Shown here piece by piece: positions 52,865 through 62,403 of a DNA stretch of 64,000 nucleotides. The DNA comes from Deferribacteres bacterium (GTDB lineage: Bacteria > Zhuqueibacterota > Zhuqueibacteria > Zhuqueibacterales > Geothermadaptataceae): positions 35,705 through 99,704 of the forward strand of contig JACKDE010000008.1 in assembly GCA_020633675.1 (NCBI GenBank). The letters run 5' to 3'. The notes beneath the pieces were generated by a model. It searched no databases and was not told the DNA's origin. It saw only the letters and a program-made list of their open reading frames with translations. Position numbers and translations under genes: made by a program. Position 1 is the first letter of the stretch; every line of letters starts with the position of its first letter.

Positions 52865-55021
52865 TTAGAGCGTGAAGTCGATGTGTGCGAACTGGATATT
52901 CTGATTTTCATCCGATACTTTTACCATCACCGTGTGCGAACCGCGCGCGAGGTTTCGCAGGGCTGTTTGAAATTGCTCATTCCGTGAATCTGAAACGCCA
53001 TCCTGCGGGTAAAGCAGGACCCATTCGCCAGCATCGATTGCATAAAACGTTTCAGTAATGCGACTGGCCTGATCCGTTGCTTCGAAGGTGAGGGTTGCTT
53101 GCGAGCCGCCCGAAACAGCCAGTTTGACCACATTCGGAGCAGTATTATCCACCAACAGGGGCTCGCTGATTTTTTCACTTTTTTGAGCTTTGGCAGGTAC
53201 ATTCGTCAGCACGTCAGACGCGACAATTTTGATCAAATACTCGCCATCCGGCATGGTGCGGCTGTCCCAGGAATAAACAATATTACGGTAGTTTTTAACC
53301 AGACTGCGCCAATCCTTTGCGCCGACTGGCTGATAAAGTAGATCGAATTGCAGGTCATCTTTGTTTGGATCACTCGCTTTCCAGGTAATAGAGACAAAGC
53401 CGGGCAAGGTGACTTTCTTGCCAAAACTCTGTCCGCGCCGGCTATTTTCTGCGCCATTGCGTCCCTGCTGTTGATCAATTGCATTGCTGCGCAGACCGTC
53501 CTCAACCGCATCGAGGAAGGCGGTGCCATAATCCAGGATGGTGATATCTGAAATTTCCGGTGCTAAATTGGCTGGCAAATAGCCAATATCAATCGCGGAT
53601 ACGCTGGTTTCGCTGGCAGCCCCATTTTTCAACGCGGCACGCCATTGCAGGAAGCGGGCAGGAGGGGCTGCGATAGCAGAACCTGTGCCGTTTTGCATCG
53701 GTTGGCTCCACGTGCTCCAGGTATTATCAGGCTGTTCGCTATTACCACTGCGAGTGAAGAATTGCACATTGCCGTTACTTTTCCATGATAAGCTGCCCCA
53801 GGTTGCTGCAAACTCGGCATCGATGCTTTTCGATGTGAATTCTCCTGACGAAACGCGTTCATTGAGCAACAAGAAACAGCTCCCCAAATTGGATGTGGCG
53901 ATGTAGGTACCGGCTTTGTCAGCTAAGAGATAGGTGATTTGCGATGGCTTCAGCTCGAGCAGCATATCGATTTGGCCGTTGTCACGGAGACGATAAATCT
54001 TGCCATCATCGCCGGTGCCGACCAACACATTGTTGTCCGCATCGATGACAAGGCTCTGCACGCGATCCAAACTTTCATCCCACTTTTCCTTTGCAAAGCC
54101 ATTCGGCGAAATGTGATAAACCATGCCTTTGCCTTTGGTTGCGCGCCTGACACTTGCTGCTATAGCCTCGCCACCGGTTTGCACAATCGCAGCATCGCCA
54201 CCCTCGCCACCGCTTTCGATGGCAAAATCAGCAACCGTTATCTGTGGCGCGTGCCCGCCTGGAAGTTGCGCACCTTCTGCGGCGCCGGCTGCCCAAAGTG
54301 ACCCATCGGATGCCGGAGCCAGCGCAAAAATTTCATTCAGGGGACTGTCGTACAAAATCGTAGGCTTTTGGGTGCGATCAAATCGATAAATCAGTCCGTT
54401 GTCAGAAGAGCCTGCGTAGATCGTGCCGGTGACGTCCTTTGCGAGCGCACGGATGTGCAACTCGTTGCTGGTAAAAAAAGTATCGATTTGACCGGCTTGG
54501 CTGATTTGAAGAATGCTGCCGGGAATGCCGGTCGAGACCAGCAGATCATCACCAAAGGGTAGAATATCCCAGATATACGTCGCTTCTATGGTTGCCAGTT
54601 TGTGCAGTTGATTGTTTGCATATTGATAGAGGTGGCCTCCGGGCGACGGCGAAAAATAGAGTCGGTCTTTGCTATCACTGGCAAGTGCGAAAATCGCAGC
54701 TTCATTGCCACTGTATACGTGCGTGGTGTCGCCATTTTTGTCGATGCGGAAGACAGAAGCCGGATTGGCGGTTGCCGCGTACAGGCCAGATTTGGTTTTC
54801 GCCAGCTTCCAGACCTGCGCGACGCTTTCTTGCAGGATCGATTCGGTTTTTGGCGCAAGGGTGAGTTTACCATCATGGCGAATGGTAATCCCGGTTGATT
54901 TGCCGGTTGAAAAGTCGTTGGCTGTCCGATATTTTTTGATGACAACCGAAGCGCTGTAAGCAACCGAAACGATGATAAATAAAGCAACAAATGCTACAAT
55001 TTTCCGCATGATTTGATTCAC
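52865..55021 (-). CDS. Secreted beta-propeller protein, unknown function
   Basis: 718-residue exported protein. The signal peptide is MRKIVAFVALFIIVSVAYSAS if the ATG at 55009 is used; GTG 55021 has AAGGA 7 nt upstream and only adds four residues. Residues about 65-380 are propeller-like repeats (VWKLAKTKSGLYAATANPASVFRI; IRALAKDVTGTIYAGSSDNGLIYRF). The C-terminal 300 residues carry Ig/FN3-like strands (FVSITWKASDPNKDDLQFDLLYQ). This resembles outer-membrane-associated WD40-like proteins, but no enzyme motif is seen. nrnA follows 14 nt downstream. Confidence 0.78.
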   Translation of the reverse strand: MNQIMRKIVAFVALFIIVSVAYSASVVIKKYRTANDFSTGKSTGITIRHDGKLTLAPKTESILQESVAQVWKLAKTKSGLYAATANPASVFRIDKNGDTTHVYSGNEAAIFALASDSKDRLYFSPSPGGHLYQYANNQLHKLATIEATYIWDILPFGDDLLVSTGIPGSILQISQAGQIDTFFTSNELHIRALAKDVTGTIYAGSSDNGLIYRFDRTQKPTILYDSPLNEIFALAPASDGSLWAAGAAEGAQLPGGHAPQITVADFAIESGGEGGDAAIVQTGGEAIAASVRRATKGKGMVYHISPNGFAKEKWDESLDRVQSLVIDADNNVLVGTGDDGKIYRLRDNGQIDMLLELKPSQITYLLADKAGTYIATSNLGSCFLLLNERVSSGEFTSKSIDAEFAATWGSLSWKSNGNVQFFTRSGNSEQPDNTWSTWSQPMQNGTGSAIAAPPARFLQWRAALKNGAASETSVSAIDIGYLPANLAPEISDITILDYGTAFLDAVEDGLRSNAIDQQQGRNGAENSRRGQSFGKKVTLPGFVSITWKASDPNKDDLQFDLLYQPVGAKDWRSLVKNYRNIVYSWDSRTMPDGEYLIKIVASDVLTNVPAKAQKSEKISEPLLVDNTAPNVVKLAVSGGSQATLTFEATDQASRITETFYAIDAGEWVLLYPQDGVSDSRNEQFQTALRNLARGSHTVMVKVSDENQNIQFAHIDFTL

Positions 55022-55224
55022 TCTATAATCCTTTTAAGTATGCTTTAGTGATAATGCCATTCAGCAAAGCTATAAATGTCATGTTGGCCAAAGTCGAAAC
55101 CTGACCGCTCCGCTCAAAAGCCACTCATCCCATGCCGCTCAGCGTGACATTTTCCCTCAACAGCGCAGACTTGGCTTTTGTGAAATGTTCGGGCAAAATC
55201 GTTGCGTTCAGTGTGGGCCCAGTG

Positions 55225-57048
55225 TCAGCGCAGACGAATTCGTACCGCTTGCACACCTTCAACCATGTATGGCTTGGGAATTTCAAGCTCTTGTACAACC
55301 CAATCCCGAATCGGTGTGGTTTCGTCACGACTGTTGCGGTACGTCAGCACCGGGTAAACTGATGGTGGCAAACCAGGCAGCTCATCTTTTTCAGTCGCTA
55401 CGCCGCGATCGACGAGCCGTAATTGAATAAATAGACGGTCGTTGCGACGACTGGTTTTTAGAATCGACATCAACTTGTCGAACGATGTTGCGTGAAATTT
55501 GCCTGGCGACAACCGGCGCTCGTACGTGTTCAGCGCAGTCGCACCTCCGACAACCACACTCAAAAGGCGGCCATTGATCGATGGCGGAATAACCACGCTC
55601 TGTTTTTCCGTGATCGGTTCGGAGAGGTAGGGACGCAGAGTATAGGTCACCTCAAGGGTATCTCCCGCTTCGACCTCTGTTTTATCAACCCATAGTTCTT
55701 CGAGTACGGCGGATTTACGTCCCGGTAGTGAAACAAAATCCACTTTTATATCCGAAAACGTTACAGGTTTGTAAGGATTGTTGGTCACTGCGGCAAGTCG
55801 GGAAGCGATGTCGCCTGTGCTGTGCAAAACGCCGTTTAAAAATGAAAAGGAGCTGGATGGCTGATAACCGGGGTAAAGGTTGTCGAGATTCAGGACAGTG
55901 TTGTCTTCCAGTTTTGCGTAGCCGCTGACCTTCAGTGAGTTGAAGCCGGTACTCAAACGCGCGGATTCCAGGCCATTGATGAGCGCCAGCCGCAATAAGA
56001 GCGGCACAAACGAGGACAGTGTTTTTTCCTGAATGATAGAAAAATTGAAGTCAGTGCTGTCACCATTTTCGGAGCGGTAGCTCATTTCGACCGAGGTCAT
56101 ATCCGGCACAGGGCCGATCTCGCCCATCACGCCGGTGGTGCGATCCTGACGCAGGGTGCCGGTAATTTTGCCGGTTGAACTCAATTTTGATGAGCCGAGG
56201 CTGTTGGCAAGGGTTACGAGAATGTGTGCTTGTGCCATCGGCAACTCAATCGGCCCATTATCAAAAAACGGGTGCCCGAAACCAAGCACTCGATTGCCCG
56301 AGCGGTAGGTGACGGTGCCGGTGGCTGCGATGTCAAAGTCGCCGCTCAACAAAACCGCTGCGATCGGTGCACCGGGCGCCAGTTCGATACCTTCAGCAGT
56401 TGCGCTACCACTGCCGCTGCTGACTGCCTGAAGGTGCCATTGCGCCAATTGGCTTTGCGCCATCTCGAAAGAAGTCTTTCCAAAGCCGCCCAGACTCAGT
56501 GGCAAAGGCAGGGATTGCGCGGTTCCGGCAGAGGAGGCGGGACCCTGGTTTGGTGTGAATGCGCTCCAGTCATGAAGCGAAAATCCCATCGCGACATCGA
56601 GATAGCGTTCCATGACCTCTGCATTGCCTTCGAATGCAAGTTCCTGCTCGCGCTGCTGCTCTCGCCCAAAAATTTCCAACATTTCTGAAATAGGCGTTAC
56701 GCCCATAATGGGATCTTTTGGGAAGGAAGAGAAGGAATAGGCCAGCGCGCCAATCAGTTTGTCTTCAAAATAGACCGGGCTGCCGCTCATGCCGGCGGTC
56801 GGTCCTGCGAATTCCGCTTTTTCACCGTGCAGCCGTACAATGATGACATCGCGTTTGGGATAAAAATTGTGCATTACATCAACAATTTCAACCCCGAATT
56901 CTTCGATTTCGCTGCCTTCGAAAATGGTCTTGGCCGTAGCCATCATCCCGGGTTTGAGTTCATCGACCGGCATGATCTCCTGCGCAATGGACGCACTTCC
57001 GGCTGTGGTGAGAAAGAAAAGGAGCAATCGGACAAAAAGTCTGTTCAT
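55225..57048 (-). CDS. SpoIVB-type S55 peptidase domain protein
   Basis: About 607-residue exported protein. The signal peptide MNRLFVRLLLFFLTTAGSASIA precedes an S55 domain at residues 25-180: MPVDELKPGMMATAKTIFEG, then FAGPTAGMSGSPVYFEDK with the catalytic Ser of GMSGSPV, and a likely catalytic His in DVMHNFYP. The second half is beta-rich and ends without a PDZ domain. In sporeformers SpoIVB cleaves SpoIVFA; here, with no sporulation genes, a periplasmic regulatory protease is more likely. ATG 57048 is chosen over GTG 57057; neither has a clear ribosome site. Confidence 0.87.
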   Translation of the reverse strand: MNRLFVRLLLFFLTTAGSASIAQEIMPVDELKPGMMATAKTIFEGSEIEEFGVEIVDVMHNFYPKRDVIIVRLHGEKAEFAGPTAGMSGSPVYFEDKLIGALAYSFSSFPKDPIMGVTPISEMLEIFGREQQREQELAFEGNAEVMERYLDVAMGFSLHDWSAFTPNQGPASSAGTAQSLPLPLSLGGFGKTSFEMAQSQLAQWHLQAVSSGSGSATAEGIELAPGAPIAAVLLSGDFDIAATGTVTYRSGNRVLGFGHPFFDNGPIELPMAQAHILVTLANSLGSSKLSSTGKITGTLRQDRTTGVMGEIGPVPDMTSVEMSYRSENGDSTDFNFSIIQEKTLSSFVPLLLRLALINGLESARLSTGFNSLKVSGYAKLEDNTVLNLDNLYPGYQPSSSFSFLNGVLHSTGDIASRLAAVTNNPYKPVTFSDIKVDFVSLPGRKSAVLEELWVDKTEVEAGDTLEVTYTLRPYLSEPITEKQSVVIPPSINGRLLSVVVGGATALNTYERRLSPGKFHATSFDKLMSILKTSRRNDRLFIQLRLVDRGVATEKDELPGLPPSVYPVLTYRNSRDETTPIRDWVVQELEIPKPYMVEGVQAVRIRLR

Positions 57049-57425
57049 CAGTCGCACATCATAAATAATGGTTTGATCAAACGCTTGCTTTTTATGGAAT
57101 TGGCTTGGTCCTGGGGCGTTCGCTGTTCAAAAAATGCAAACTAAAAAATACTGCTTCTGCGCCGAAATAACAAGTATATTTCTTGAAGAGTTTAACGCTG
57201 TTTCGATTTTTGCCGAATTTGACGCAAAAGCCGGTCGGTTCGCAACAAATACCGCTCTCATACGGCATTTGTTCCGCTCTTTTCCAGGAAAAACACTTTT
57301 GAATTTTGGTGGTGGGGAGCTTCTTGCGGTTTAAGGAATAAACTGAGCAGGATTTATTGAAAGCATGCTCATTCGGCTGCATTGCTGTCGAAACCTCCAG
57401 GCTCATAGGAAGGCATTTAATGAGA
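57049..57425. other. Intergenic region between the S55 peptidase and mmsA, no gene
   Basis: About 380 nt between the upstream end of the S55 gene and the end of mmsA (both minus strand). Open frames on both strands here are short, overlapping and without ribosome sites. It presumably carries the S55 gene's promoter on the minus strand, but no consensus pair was found by eye. Confidence 0.5.
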
Positions 57426-58880
57426 TCAGCTCATCCAATTGCTGCGGGCTTCCGGATTCCATTTTATGGTGGTTTTTTTGAGTTTTGTCCAAAATTCAAT
57501 CGAGCTCTTTCCGGTAATATCGCCGCTGCCGAATTTGGATTGATTCCAGCCACCAAATGAAAATGGTTCACGCGGTACCGGCACCCCGATGTTCACACCG
57601 ATCATGCCAGCACTGGCGCGTTCGCTGAAATATTTTGCCAAACCACCGGACTGCGTGAAAATCGCCGCGGCGTTGCCATAAGGTGAGCTGTTTTCGATTT
57701 CAATCGCTTTGTCGAGTGTGGGGGCGCGCAAAATCGCCAACACGGGGCCGAACACTTCTTCCTGTGCGATCGGCATGTCTGGTGTTACCTGGTCGATGAT
57801 GGTCGGGCCAAGCCAATAGCCGTTTTCGTGGCCCGGCACGCTGATATTCCGGCCATCGAGAATGACGTTCGCGCCCTGCTTTTCTGCTTCTGCAATATAG
57901 TTCTCGATGCGCGCCTTGGCCTGCTTCGAAATGATAGCGCCGAGATTTTTGCCGGGGACAATCTTCCCGGCTTCTCTGCAGAGTTGCTCGATAATGTGAT
58001 CGACCGGGCCGACGGCCACCAGCGCGGATGCAGCCATGCATCTCTGGCCGGCGCAGCCTGTCATGGATGCGGCGACATTGCTGGCTGTCATGCCGGTATG
58101 AGCATCCGGCAGCACCACCAAATGGTTTTTGGCGCCACCCAAAGCTAATGCCCGTTTGAATTTGGCCGTTGCTCGCTGGTAAACCAGTTTGGCCACGCGC
58201 GTCGAGCCGACGAACGACACAGCTTCAATACCCGGATGATCACAAATCGCTTCGACCGCTTTTTGACCGCCATGAATGACATTAAAAACGCCATCGGGCA
58301 AGCCGGCTTGCCGCAATAACTCTGCAATGCGATTGGCGCTGAGCGGCACCAATTCGGATGGCTTCAGCAGCATGGTGTTGCCGATTGCCAGCACATTGGG
58401 GATGGTCCAGTTTGGCACCATATTGGGAAAATTGAACGGCGTGATGCAAGCGACCACACCCAGCGGCTGCCGTTCCGAACGGCACTCGACGCCTTTGCTC
58501 ACTTCTTCGATTTCGCCGGGGAAAAGCTGCGGCAGGGCACAGGCAAACTCTGTTACTTCCACCGCTTTCAAGACTTCCGCACGCGCCTCATCCAGGGTTT
58601 TGCCGTTTTCCTCGACGATAAGCTGTGCCAATTGCTCGAGGTGTTGTTCAAGCAGCGTTTTGTAATGATAAAAGATTTGCACCCGCTCTTTGATCGGCAT
58701 ACCAGACCACTCGGGAAAGGCAGCCTGTGCGCTTGCGACCGCCTGGCTGACCTCACTGGTCTCCGACAAATGCACAGCAGACAATACTTCGCCGGTTGTG
58801 GGGCTAAAAACCTCCAGCGTTTCGCCCTGTCCGGCCACCATTTTTCCTGCGATGAAGTTGTGTGCAATCGGATATTTCAT
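57426..58880 (-). CDS. mmsA: Methylmalonate-semialdehyde dehydrogenase (CoA-acylating)
   Basis: 484-residue aldehyde dehydrogenase converting methylmalonate or malonate semialdehyde to propionyl- or acetyl-CoA with NAD+. The ALDH folds are visible: CITPFNFPNMVPNWTIPNVL, VSFVGSTRVAKLVY (NAD loop), the MMSDH-specific ALGGAKNHLVVLPDA and the active-site Cys in TGCAGQRCMA. The ending PREPFSFGGWNQSKFGSGD is also typical. Its start codon overlaps the stop of the GH15-like gene by 4 nt (ATGA), an unusual pairing of valine or inositol catabolism with a glucan-active gene. Confidence 0.93.
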   Translation of the reverse strand: MKYPIAHNFIAGKMVAGQGETLEVFSPTTGEVLSAVHLSETSEVSQAVASAQAAFPEWSGMPIKERVQIFYHYKTLLEQHLEQLAQLIVEENGKTLDEARAEVLKAVEVTEFACALPQLFPGEIEEVSKGVECRSERQPLGVVACITPFNFPNMVPNWTIPNVLAIGNTMLLKPSELVPLSANRIAELLRQAGLPDGVFNVIHGGQKAVEAICDHPGIEAVSFVGSTRVAKLVYQRATAKFKRALALGGAKNHLVVLPDAHTGMTASNVAASMTGCAGQRCMAASALVAVGPVDHIIEQLCREAGKIVPGKNLGAIISKQAKARIENYIAEAEKQGANVILDGRNISVPGHENGYWLGPTIIDQVTPDMPIAQEEVFGPVLAILRAPTLDKAIEIENSSPYGNAAAIFTQSGGLAKYFSERASAGMIGVNIGVPVPREPFSFGGWNQSKFGSGDITGKSSIEFWTKLKKTTIKWNPEARSNWMS

Positions 58881-60262
58881 TTGACTTTCGCCTTCCCGTT
58901 TTGGTGGAATTTCGACAGCGTGCCGACCTGCACGTTGACTTCAAGTGTGTGCAGCGCCATCAGCAAATTGGCCTGCGTCCAGTAGAGCGGCAAGTGATCG
59001 TTTGGTACAAATGCGCCATCTTCACGATAATAAAGCTCCGGGCAACGAAACGCGTTTGGCCCGTACTGCTCCGCTGTGATCTGTGCCAGGGAACGATTTA
59101 AGTAAAATGTTTGCTGCTCGAGCTCTTCTTTTTTGCCACTGTGCTGATAGCGCTTGCCATGAATTACTGAGATGATCGGATCAAAAATGCACCATTGGGC
59201 TTCAGCGCCGGGTGCTGCCAGCAAAAGATCACGGTCAGCGATGTTGTTGCTGAAATCTTGTGTGCGGTGTTCTGGGGCCAGCATTTTTTTGTAGTCGGGC
59301 GCCCAGTAGGAATCACCGGGATAGCGGCGAATACCATAGTCTCCCTGTAAATGCTGCTTGACATTTTCCACGATTGCATTTGCTTGTTGTGGTTGCAAAA
59401 TGTCGAGTGGATAGATCAAAAAGAGCAGCGCCGCATCATGGGCGCGTTGTTTGTGTCGATCTGTTTGAATGCATTCTGACGGCAATATTTTAATCAACGC
59501 GTTTTCGCCGCGATCAATCAGCCGCTGGACATCCGCTATGGTAATGGACCTGTTATTATGTGCAATGCTGCTATCCGGATGGCTGTGCCGCATAAGTTTT
59601 TGTAGCTCATACAGCGAAGCCAGCACCACGCCAATGCTGGAAGCGCTCTGTTTGCGCACTTCCTCCCAATGACCGGAATCTTCATCATCCCAGTAGGCAA
59701 TTTTTTCAAAGAACAGCACAAAAATCGCCAGCAGGTGAGCTGTTTCATCGCTGAATTTGAGAGCGCCCTGATTGAGCAAACGGCAATAAAACCACAAAAA
59801 ATAGCCAAGGGCATCATTTTGCGCATGAGCCCAAATTTGGTCGATTTCGGTCAGGTTTTGCCCATCGAAGCGGATTTGAGGCCGGTTCATCGGTTGCTGT
59901 GGATCGGCATGGCCTGAAATGATGTCTTCAAATCTGTTTTGGTATTTTAAAAAGTAGGCAAGCAGAGAGCGCATATTTTTCGTTGCCACTTCAACCTGGC
60001 CGCGACAGAAATGCGAAAAAGCGATGTAAACGTTGTCGCGAATCCAAATGCTGTCGTAGCCGGATGCAGCTTCCTGCGATGGACTCTGAGCGGCAGCAGG
60101 GAAAAGGCCATTGGACAATGCTGAAAAGTTAAATGTGCCTTTCGATGTGAGCCATTTCCGGAGAGCTTGCAGTTCGTCAACGGTATAATGCGATTGCAGT
60201 TTTTGGGCGATTTGCCCATTATTGATAATAAGCGTAGGGTGAAAAGAAGGACTTTGTCTCAA
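58877..60262 (-). CDS. GH15-like / phosphorylase kinase alpha-type glycoside hydrolase
   Basis: About 461-residue (alpha/alpha)6-barrel protein like glucoamylases (GH15) and the phosphorylase-kinase regulatory domain. Visible are YDSIWIRDNVYIAFSHFCRG (the family WIRDNVY signature), PQIRFDGQNLTEIDQIWAHAQNDALG and YWDDEDSGHWEEVRKQSASSIG, with acidic catalytic candidates. GGAGG lies 4 nt before TTG 60262, preferred to TTG 60316 without a ribosome site. There is no signal peptide, so it acts in the cytoplasm, fitting malQ just upstream. The stop overlaps the mmsA start. Confidence 0.78.
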   Translation of the reverse strand: MRQSPSFHPTLIINNGQIAQKLQSHYTVDELQALRKWLTSKGTFNFSALSNGLFPAAAQSPSQEAASGYDSIWIRDNVYIAFSHFCRGQVEVATKNMRSLLAYFLKYQNRFEDIISGHADPQQPMNRPQIRFDGQNLTEIDQIWAHAQNDALGYFLWFYCRLLNQGALKFSDETAHLLAIFVLFFEKIAYWDDEDSGHWEEVRKQSASSIGVVLASLYELQKLMRHSHPDSSIAHNNRSITIADVQRLIDRGENALIKILPSECIQTDRHKQRAHDAALLFLIYPLDILQPQQANAIVENVKQHLQGDYGIRRYPGDSYWAPDYKKMLAPEHRTQDFSNNIADRDLLLAAPGAEAQWCIFDPIISVIHGKRYQHSGKKEELEQQTFYLNRSLAQITAEQYGPNAFRCPELYYREDGAFVPNDHLPLYWTQANLLMALHTLEVNVQVGTLSKFHQNGKAKVK

Positions 60263-60542
60263 TGGACCTCCGAAATGACTGTTCAACAGGCGCAAAATCA
60301 GTGCATTTTCAAACAAGACTTAAACTGCTGATAATTATCCCGCACAAGTCAAACTACAGAATGGAATCGACTGCCTGGCGTTCAATTTTTAATGGATTTG
60401 ACAAGGGAAATGGGGTGCTGTTGGAACCAAACCATTTTATGCAAGATTTGCCACGAAAAACCAGTTAATAAACGACAATATGTGAAAAAATGCAATTTTT
60501 CTTTGGCAATAAGTGCTCGCTTTCTTGCAGAAACAGTGCCTT

Positions 60543-62069
60543 TTATGCTGGCTGCGGCTGACGGCCATAGAGCCAAACCATATCGGCCAGCCGATCGATA
60601 ACCCAGTCCGGAATGTTTTCTTCAACGTAGCGCCACTCCCAATTACCGTCTGCTCGCCCCGGTACGTTCATGCGTGCCTCATTGCCCAGGCCGAGCGCAT
60701 CCTGTAGCGGAATGACGGCCATACTGGCTGTTGAAGAGAATGCCAGGCGGATAATGGCCCAGTGAAAATCCTGCGCATTGAGCAAGCCCATATAGCGCAG
60801 CGCCATTTGCTGTTCTTGTCCGAGTTGGTCATAGTCGGCATGGGTGTTGCCGCCGAGCCAGCCAATGCTGGTGTCATTGTCGTGGGTACCGGTGTAGACG
60901 ACGCAGTTTGGCGGATAATTGTGCGGCAAATATTCGTTGCTGCTGTCGCTGCCGAAGGCGAATTGCAGCACTTTCATGCCGGGAAAGTCAAAGCCGTCGC
61001 GCAGCGCTTCGACTTCCGGGGTGATGACACCCAAATCCTCGGCGATGATCGGCAGCTCGCCGAGTTGCTCGCGCAAGGCATGGAACAGCGCGGCCCCCGG
61101 GCCTTTTACCCAGCGTCCGATAATGGCATTTTCAGCATCGCCTGCCACTTCCCAATACGCTTCGAATCCCCGAAAATGGTCGATGCGGACGATATCCATC
61201 ACATGCAGAGTTTGCTTCATGCGGGCTGCCCACCAGGTATAGTTTTGTCTGGACATTACTTGCCAGCGGTAGAGCGGATTGCCCCAAAGCTGGCCGGTTT
61301 CGCTGAAATAATCCGGCGGCACACCGGCGACCACCTTGGGCTGGCCATCGGGATTGAGATGGAAGCGGTTCTGATTGGCCCACACGTCCGCGCTGTCGTG
61401 CGCGACAAAAATCGGGATGTCACCGATGATGCGGATACCTGCCTCGTTGGCGCGGCCTTTGATGGCCTGCCACTGCCGGAAAAACAGGAACTGCTGGAAG
61501 CTCACCGCCTCGCGCTGCTCTGCTAATTTTTCCCGCCACTGCTGCATGGCGGCTTTCTGTCGCCGCACCAGTTCTTTTGGCCAATCCGTCCACGGCCCGC
61601 CGCCGAAGTGCTTTTTGAGCGCGCTGAACAAGGCGTAATCCGGCAGCCAGTCAGCCTGCTGATGTAGAAACTGTTCATATTCCGCCTGCAACTCCGGATA
61701 ATCGCGATGCTGAAAATTCCCGAATGCACTTTTGAGCATTTCGGCATAAAAGGGAATGACAGCGCCAAAATCAACACGCCGGGCGTTGAAAGCTGGCGCA
61801 TTGGCCAGGTCGTGCTCTGACAACAAACCGTCTTGCTGCAAGCGCTCCAGGCAGATGAGCAGGGGATTGCCGGCAAAGGCTGACAGCGATTGGTAGGGTG
61901 AATTGCCGTAGCCAGTCGGGCCGAGCGGCAAAACTTGCCAGAGCTGCATGCCGCAGCGGCTCAGCAGCTCGATGAAGCGCTCGGCATTGTGGCCGAGACT
62001 GCCGATGCCAAAGCGGCCGGGCAGCGAGGTGGGATGCAGCAGCAAACCGGCGGCGCGGGGAAAGTGCAT
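60543..62069 (-). CDS. malQ: 4-alpha-glucanotransferase (GH77, amylomaltase)
   Basis: 508-residue cytoplasmic enzyme transferring alpha-1,4-glucan chains in maltodextrin and glycogen metabolism. The N-terminus PRAAGLLLHPTSLPGRFGIGSLG is the family start. The catalytic residues of GH77 are seen: nucleophile Asp in IVRIDHFRGFEAYW, acid/base Glu in PIIAEDLGVITPEVEALR and the third Asp in VVYTGTHDNDTSIGW. GYGNSPYQSLSAFAGNP completes the substrate loop. It precedes the GH15-like gene on the same strand, with a 280-nt gap. Confidence 0.96.
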   Translation of the reverse strand: MHFPRAAGLLLHPTSLPGRFGIGSLGHNAERFIELLSRCGMQLWQVLPLGPTGYGNSPYQSLSAFAGNPLLICLERLQQDGLLSEHDLANAPAFNARRVDFGAVIPFYAEMLKSAFGNFQHRDYPELQAEYEQFLHQQADWLPDYALFSALKKHFGGGPWTDWPKELVRRQKAAMQQWREKLAEQREAVSFQQFLFFRQWQAIKGRANEAGIRIIGDIPIFVAHDSADVWANQNRFHLNPDGQPKVVAGVPPDYFSETGQLWGNPLYRWQVMSRQNYTWWAARMKQTLHVMDIVRIDHFRGFEAYWEVAGDAENAIIGRWVKGPGAALFHALREQLGELPIIAEDLGVITPEVEALRDGFDFPGMKVLQFAFGSDSSNEYLPHNYPPNCVVYTGTHDNDTSIGWLGGNTHADYDQLGQEQQMALRYMGLLNAQDFHWAIIRLAFSSTASMAVIPLQDALGLGNEARMNVPGRADGNWEWRYVEENIPDWVIDRLADMVWLYGRQPQPA

Positions 62070-62095
62070 GGTTCAAAAGTCCTTTGTTAAAATTG

Positions 62096-62220
62096 TTGAC
62101 CGTTATTCAGCTTCTTTGTTCTTCAGCCAGGAGCCGATGCAGCGTTTGCTGCAAAGCGAATGCAGGGAGTTTGAATTTGAGTTCAGTATAGACACTTCCA
62201 GTGCGACAACTGAGATAGCT
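62096..62220. repeat. Inverted-repeat element, diverged copy 2
   Basis: Same orientation as the copy at 10676-10800. Shared pieces: TATTCAGCTTxTTTGT at the left end, AAAGCGAAxGCAGG in the middle and AGTTCAG...AGACACTTCCAGTGxGACA towards the right end. The terminal inverted repeats are degenerate here (right end ACTGAGATAGC). It lies between malQ and the STAND ATPase gene, again outside coding sequence. Confidence 0.7.
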
Positions 62221-62403
62221 AAAAATGTTTTGCGGGATTGCGCGCAGAGGGCGGGAGTTTGTGCAGTGATCGGGATTCAGCATGCTGTTTTCTGCCTCCT
62301 GCAACTGGATGCATAAAATAGCAGATTTTTGCAGATTGGCAAAACGAAAATGACCGGGGTGGTGGGATTTGCAGTTGGCTATAGGGTATGGCGCGCCATG
62401 CCC

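Noticed and set aside
60762..61526. 254-codon open frame on the plus strand
   Set aside because: Antisense to malQ, whose GH77 catalytic motifs are all intact; a codon-bias shadow.
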